From Rhynchopus sp. YZ270_cl-10 (lineage: Eukaryota; Euglenozoa; Diplonemea; Diplonemida; Diplonemidae): a DNA stretch of 64,000 bases. The notes under the pieces are model-generated. The model saw nothing but the letters and a program-made list of their open reading frames with translations. It did not search any database and was not told the DNA's origin. Location: NCBI GenBank assembly GCA_964035575.1, contig OZ037838.1:930001-994000 (forward strand), given 5' to 3'. Shown here piece by piece: positions 60,028 through 64,000 of this stretch. Positions within the stretch are counted from its first letter, which is position 1. Every line of letters begins with the position of its first letter. Made by a program: the position numbers and the translations under genes.

Positions 60028-61482
60028 ATGCACACCCTCGCTGCTGCGATGCTGAAGGTGGTACAGGTAGTGCTTTTTGCCTCGTTTGCGAATGCAAACG
60101 AGGCAAAAAGCACGCCGTGCGACTCACTGTTAACAGGGTCACGTGGGACAACACCTTTGAACGTAGATAAACTGGTGCACGAAAACTTCGTTGTGCCTAT
60201 TTGCCAAGAGTACCAGGGTGCACTGGTGCGCCACCCCGAGGTGAACGTCACGACCACGTCGCACACCGCTCTTGTTGGCGGGAATGATTCCCTCAGTCTT
60301 CCCAGTGGTGCCGACAAGCTGCGGCTGTACGCACAGATGCTTCACTCCAATGAGACAGACATTGAGCTCATGTGGCTGGACGCACCCTGGATACAGAGCA
60401 TCAAGGACTACCTTGAGCCCATCCCACTTCTGCCTGCAGAGAAGGCAGCCTTCTTCCCAAAGACTGTGCACGAGAACGATGCCGGCGACTTGGTCACAAT
60501 CCCAATCATGTCGAACTACCGTATCAACTTCTACAACCACGACCTCTTTGTGAAGTACAATCTTAACTGGCCGAAGACGTGGGACGAGCTTGAGGCTGTG
60601 TGCCAAAAGGTTACGCTGGGTGAACGTGCATTGGGACGAGACTTTTGGTGTCTCAACTGGAACCTCGACACACAAGACGCAAACCGCTTTGCGTCCTACC
60701 TTTCAATGATGGCAAGTGTTGATGGTGGTGGTGACCTGATCCTGCCTGGTGGCATTGTGAACGTGAACACCCCACAGCTGCGCAAGGCGTTGGTAACGAT
60801 GAAGCGCTGGCTCAACTCAGACGTGATGACCGCCAGTAAGGCCTCGCGTGCTGCCGCTTCTGGTCCCGTCAGCTTTACCAGGCAAAACGTCCTCATCCTG
60901 GGAGCATGGTCCCAAAAGATCGCAAAGTATCAAAGGTTTCAGCGAGTTGTGAGCTTCAAAATGAAGATTGGAGGCAGTCTTGGTGGTGAGTACGGTGTGG
61001 ACGGGAGCTGGCACCTTGCGATCAACAAGGCTATGCGCCACAAGGACCTTGGTGTCAACCTTGTGAAGGAGCTGATCCCACATCTGCACAACGTGACGAT
61101 GAACATCCCGAACTACGTGCCTGCCTGGTCCGGCGTGCTGGACGACCCTGTGCGCAAGGCTGCGTGGTGTGCGCAGGTGCCGATGTACTGCAGGTCGTAC
61201 GAGACCCACACAGACTACCACACGAAGCTGTCGTACCGTCCCTCGAAGGGATGTGGTGCGCTGTACAGCGAGTGTGTGCAGCTCATTGCACAGCACCTGA
61301 TGAGCGGCTATGTGCACGGCGGCACGGACCTGGAGACTGCAGTGACAGACCTGCAGACGGGGCTTGCAAAGCTGCTTGGTGGTGAGGACACCGCAGCATC
61401 GGAGAAGGCTGAATGGATCAGGATTGCGCTGATTGTTGTTGCCTCTGTGAGTGCTGTGCTGCTGGTGCTGATTGCAGTGTAA
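60028..61482 (+). CDS. Solute-binding-like receptor, frameshifted
   Basis: 484 codons from ATG 60028, five bases after a TTGCTTCAG acceptor-like site. The signal peptide ends near ANA-NEA. Residues about 40-430 resemble family 1 extracellular solute-binding proteins (MalE-like): LWLDAPWIQSIKDYL-type N-lobe, WPKTWDELEAVCQKV, GVDGSWHLAINKAMRH. Residues about 460-484 are a membrane helix. A single extra base at about 61480 makes the stop; one base over, KLRKVGFKIPAAMLGF and a second membrane helix continue to 61675. Related architectures, such as trypanosome receptor adenylate cyclases, carry cytosolic signalling domains that are absent here. A 20-bp perfect hairpin covers the signal-peptide junction. 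Confidence 0.75.
   Translation: MHTLAAAMLKVVQVVLFASFANANEAKSTPCDSLLTGSRGTTPLNVDKLVHENFVVPICQEYQGALVRHPEVNVTTTSHTALVGGNDSLSLPSGADKLRLYAQMLHSNETDIELMWLDAPWIQSIKDYLEPIPLLPAEKAAFFPKTVHENDAGDLVTIPIMSNYRINFYNHDLFVKYNLNWPKTWDELEAVCQKVTLGERALGRDFWCLNWNLDTQDANRFASYLSMMASVDGGGDLILPGGIVNVNTPQLRKALVTMKRWLNSDVMTASKASRAAASGPVSFTRQNVLILGAWSQKIAKYQRFQRVVSFKMKIGGSLGGEYGVDGSWHLAINKAMRHKDLGVNLVKELIPHLHNVTMNIPNYVPAWSGVLDDPVRKAAWCAQVPMYCRSYETHTDYHTKLSYRPSKGCGALYSECVQLIAQHLMSGYVHGGTDLETAVTDLQTGLAKLLGGEDTAASEKAEWIRIALIVVASVSAVLLVLIAV
60070..60113. other. 20-bp perfect hairpin in coding sequence
   Basis: GTGCTTTTTGCCTCGTTTGC at 60070-60089 and its exact inverse at 60094-60113, with loop GAAT. It encodes the end of the signal peptide and the first mature residues. 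Confidence 0.9.
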
Positions 61483-61675
61483 GCTGCGCAAGGTTGGCTT
61501 CAAGATACCGGCAGCCATGCTTGGGTTTGTGACGGCTGCGTCACTTGTGGTGGTGACGGCAGTGGTGCTGACACAGATGGACGCCTCTGCACGCAGCATC
61601 TCGAAAGACCTGGCCCTGCGCCTGCGTGTCGCGTCCAAACAAGCCTGTGAGGGAATTCATTTTCAGACATTTTGA
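61483..61675 (+). pseudogene. Shifted 3' part of the receptor
   Basis: Second membrane helix (VTAASLVVVTAVVLTQM) and a short sensor-like helix (ISKDLALRLRVASKQ). It is then cut at a sequence shared with 14941-14975 and followed directly by a MITE. Confidence 0.65.
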
Positions 61676-61676
61676 G
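61643..61676 (+). repeat. Shared 34-base junction sequence
   Basis: GCCTGTGAGGGAATTCATTT then CAGACATTTTGAG, with one change from 14941-14975. At each site it ends a broken coding sequence. Confidence 0.75.
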
Positions 61677-61679
61677 ATA

Positions 61680-62009
61680 CCGTAAAAATATTTATTCTGG
61701 GCCGGAACAAAACTGGAACACCCCAAAAAATCGTCGATTGTTCCAGTTTTGTTCCGTATCAGCATTGTTTTGGGGGGGTATCCGTGCCTTGTCAAAAAAA
61801 ACGAGGAGTGCGACGAATTTTTTTTGCCCAAAGATGCACTATGCACCTGGGTGGGGTGGGAATGGGGATAAAAATTCTACCCCAACAGAACTGTTCTGGG
61901 CCGGAACAAAACTGGGACACCCCCAAAAACCCCAAGTGTTCCAGTTTTGTTCCGGTCCAGTATACTTCTGTCTCAGAATAGTTACAGCCCAGAATAAATA
62001 TTGTTACGG
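61680..62009. mobile_element. MITE with CCGTAA ends (copy b)
   Basis: 330 bases, TA-flanked, inverse orientation to 1626-2002. It has the same two-hairpin layout with GGAACAAAACTGG arms. Small length differences lie in the central part. Confidence 0.85.
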
Positions 62010-62980
62010 TACCCTTTGTTCAAACCTTTGATAAAAAAACAACTTGTTGTCAATACTAAAAAGATTGGAGGCAGCGCTGCGGGCAAACAAAACGGATTGA
62101 AAAAGACAGAAGCTTGTTTGTTTCTTTGAGTACTCAATTAACCACAACAACCATACTTCAGTTTAACACATTTTTTTTTTTTTTTTTTGGGTGACTAAGG
62201 ACGAGAGGCTTAGGATCATCTTATAAACTTCCCCCCCTTTTTTTTTCTTAAGTAAGAGAAAACCGAATGGAGTGGGAACGTTAGTGAGAGCGCAGCGGAA
62301 ACGATAGTGGGAACGCAACGAGCTTTTTTCATAATGTTTTATTCTTCCCCACAAAATATGACGCGCAGAGAAACACTCGTTTTTTTCACACCCCCGGTAT
62401 CACGTATGATACTGTCTTTCCATGGATACACCTGGAAAGGAGTTCCGTGCTATTCACAGAACTCGATAGGCGATTGAGCGTATCTAACAACAACCAAAAC
62501 AAAAGAAAGTACAAAGAAGAGAATAAAAAATGCAGGAAAAATAGACAAAGAGAAAAACAAAGAGATTTGACAAAGGAACAATAAACAACAGATGGAAACC
62601 ACGAAATGGACGTAGGACTGTATGGTTGGGTGTCCCCCCGTTCAGCCGGTCATTGTACCAAGGTACACTGTCACGAGAGGGCTTTATATTTCAAGTCAAC
62701 TTTCATTTGGAGCCCACATATGAGGCGCTTCAGGTCTGTTCGCGTTGTTCTGCTTTATTATTACTGTGCAATAAGCACAGTCTTTGCTGTGGCAGACTGT
62801 TCGAAAGATCAACGTGTATCCATGGCATGCTTGGAAGCATGTCATTAAATGTGTGCACACTGTGTTGTGGTGTCTGGTGTCTATTCTAAGAATGTGCGTA
62901 CGTCCACACAGCATCCATGCAAAACAAAACAACCCACACCTCATCTCCCCACAGGGGTAGAGCAAAAAGTAAACAAAACA
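62010..62980. promoter_or_regulatory. Leader region of copy 12
   Basis: No gene seen. An S3 repeat at 62192-62228 is followed by a diverged type B leader (62250-62590), then unrelated sequence. Ends CTCATCTCCCCACAG and GGGTAGAGC before the ATG. Confidence 0.55.
62192..62228 (+). repeat. S3 repeat copy
   Basis: TGACTAAGGACGAGAGGCTT, then AGGATCATCTTATAAAC. One change in the first hairpin arm. Confidence 0.65.
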
Positions 62981-64000
62981 ATGATGGATGTGACCTTTGT
63001 GCTGGAAGAGTCAGGCGTGACTGCGACAGTGGAGGTGCCGTGCGAGGCGGACGTTGCAGCGGCAAAGGAGGTTGCGTGCACGGCGCTTGCTGTCTCGCCT
63101 GCGTCTGTCGAGATGCGCATCGGCACGCAGGTGCTGGAGGGGACGTGTCGTCTGCAGGACACTGCGTTTCGTGCAGGGATGCAGGTTGTGCTTGCCTGTC
63201 CTCGCTTTGCCGACATCAAGTGTCCTGCTGAGCACAGTGAGATTACACAATCCTTCTCGCTGTCGCGTTGTGGAACGATCTGCGCTTTTGTGGACTGGAC
63301 TGGGCATGTTGGCGGCTTCGACACAGAAACCTTCGACACTGTCTTCTCATTCAAAGTGGATGCTAATGTGATGTGCGCGCCTGCCATCTCACGGTGCAAG
63401 ACACACTGCTACCTGGCGTGCGGGAATCACTTACGCAAGGTTGCGCTTCCGGGTGGGGAGGTGCTCCGCAAAGTCGACCCCTCCTCCGCAGTGTCCTCCT
63501 GTGGCAATGTTGTCGTCTCCGGGAGCATAGACGGCGTCTCTGTGTATGACGAAGACCTGACGTTGCTCCGCTCTCTCTCGCACGAAGGGTGTAAGACTGT
63601 GGCAGTATCGGACTGTGGTGGGTGGGTGATCACCTCCTCCGAAGGGGAAGAGGCACGTCTGTGGGATGTGAACACAGGAGTTGCTGTGGCATGTGTGCCG
63701 GTGGGGTGGTGGTGTGCAGTGGCGCTTTCACGGTCTGCCTCCGTCTTTGCTGCGGTGGGGGAGGACGACACCATGCGCCTCTATGATTGGAGTGGTGCGG
63801 CTCTTCGCAGTGTTGATGTGGATGGGGAAGTCGAGCGCATTCAGTTCACACCATGTGGGAAGTACCTTGTGGTCAAGGTGGCTGTTACCAGAGATGACGA
63901 CGAAGGTAACACACTTCACCACACACAACTGCACCAGTATGATGTGGCGACCATGTCCCGTGTACATGTGATCCCGCAAGCCAGCGGTGGGTCCTTTGCG
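62981..64000 (+). CDS. UBL-propeller copy 12, cut by window end
   Basis: Open for all 340 codons to the window edge, through six blades and into blade 7 (SFA). The head has Arg and Met changes near residue 64-67 (TAFRAGMQVVLA). Blade 1 is private (FSLSRCGTICAFVDWTGH). Blade 4 is short (SSEGEEARLWDVNTG), and CKTHCYLAC replaces CKTRCYLAC. The blade 6 loop is acidic (RDDDEGNTLHHTQLHQYD). Confidence 0.9.
   Translation, partial: MMDVTFVLEESGVTATVEVPCEADVAAAKEVACTALAVSPASVEMRIGTQVLEGTCRLQDTAFRAGMQVVLACPRFADIKCPAEHSEITQSFSLSRCGTICAFVDWTGHVGGFDTETFDTVFSFKVDANVMCAPAISRCKTHCYLACGNHLRKVALPGGEVLRKVDPSSAVSSCGNVVVSGSIDGVSVYDEDLTLLRSLSHEGCKTVAVSDCGGWVITSSEGEEARLWDVNTGVAVACVPVGWWCAVALSRSASVFAAVGEDDTMRLYDWSGAALRSVDVDGEVERIQFTPCGKYLVVKVAVTRDDDEGNTLHHTQLHQYDVATMSRVHVIPQASGGSFA

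Noticed and set aside
60028-61482. Bacterial contamination or prokaryotic operon
   Set aside because: The gene lies between two array copies in continuous sequence, with a signal peptide and membrane helix of eukaryotic style and no ribosome-binding site.

Overview
The window is nuclear DNA of a microbial eukaryote that I cannot place more precisely. Coding DNA is GC-rich, while spacers carry long T and A runs. Genes have few but convincing spliceosomal introns (donors GTATGT, GTATAC, GTATGG; acceptors CACAG, TACAG). Products are eukaryotic: an ESCRT-linked IST1 protein, a G8-domain ectoprotein, ankyrin and coiled-coil proteins. Every recognisable whole host gene reads on the + strand; only degraded or mobile-element sequence reads on the - strand.

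Layout. 1-19.3 kb is a tandem array of ten members of one family: an N-terminal ubiquitin-like fold (about 75 residues, almost identical in all copies) followed by a seven-bladed WD40-like propeller that varies in patches. Copy 1 is broken by a deletion and copy 6 is split by a 3.1 kb inverted-repeat element. 19.8-24.0 kb encodes a CEMIP/TMEM2-like G8 ectoprotein. 25.5-28.8 kb is a four-exon gene of unknown function. 30.2-33.6 kb encodes a large membrane protein with a Cys-rich ectodomain and ankyrin repeats. 36.6-38.0 kb holds a decayed gene and an antisense mobile-element-like ORF. 38.4-39.1 kb is a small secreted protein. 39.3-42.9 kb is an inverted-repeat element containing an antisense LINE relic that itself contains a piece of the ubiquitin-like/WD40 gene. 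43.1-44.5 kb is a Tc1/mariner element with TIRs. 47.1-51.3 kb is a long coiled-coil gene with one intron. 52.3-55.6 kb is IST1, whose last intron holds a Mutator-like inverted-repeat element. 57.1-58.3 kb is a foldback element. 58.7-64.0 kb has two further family copies around a solute-binding-protein-like receptor gene with a frameshift.

The strongest candidate for an undescribed system is the ubiquitin-like/propeller array: a constant adaptor-like head, a variable seven-blade body, shared cassettes between copies that suggest gene conversion, three interchangeable leader types, and a possible alternative 3' exon. Its function cannot be read from sequence; recognition, variation or ubiquitin-pathway adaptor roles are hypotheses only. 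Around it, several families of short hairpin elements and inverted-repeat elements have moved through spacers and introns, and in places into the array genes.
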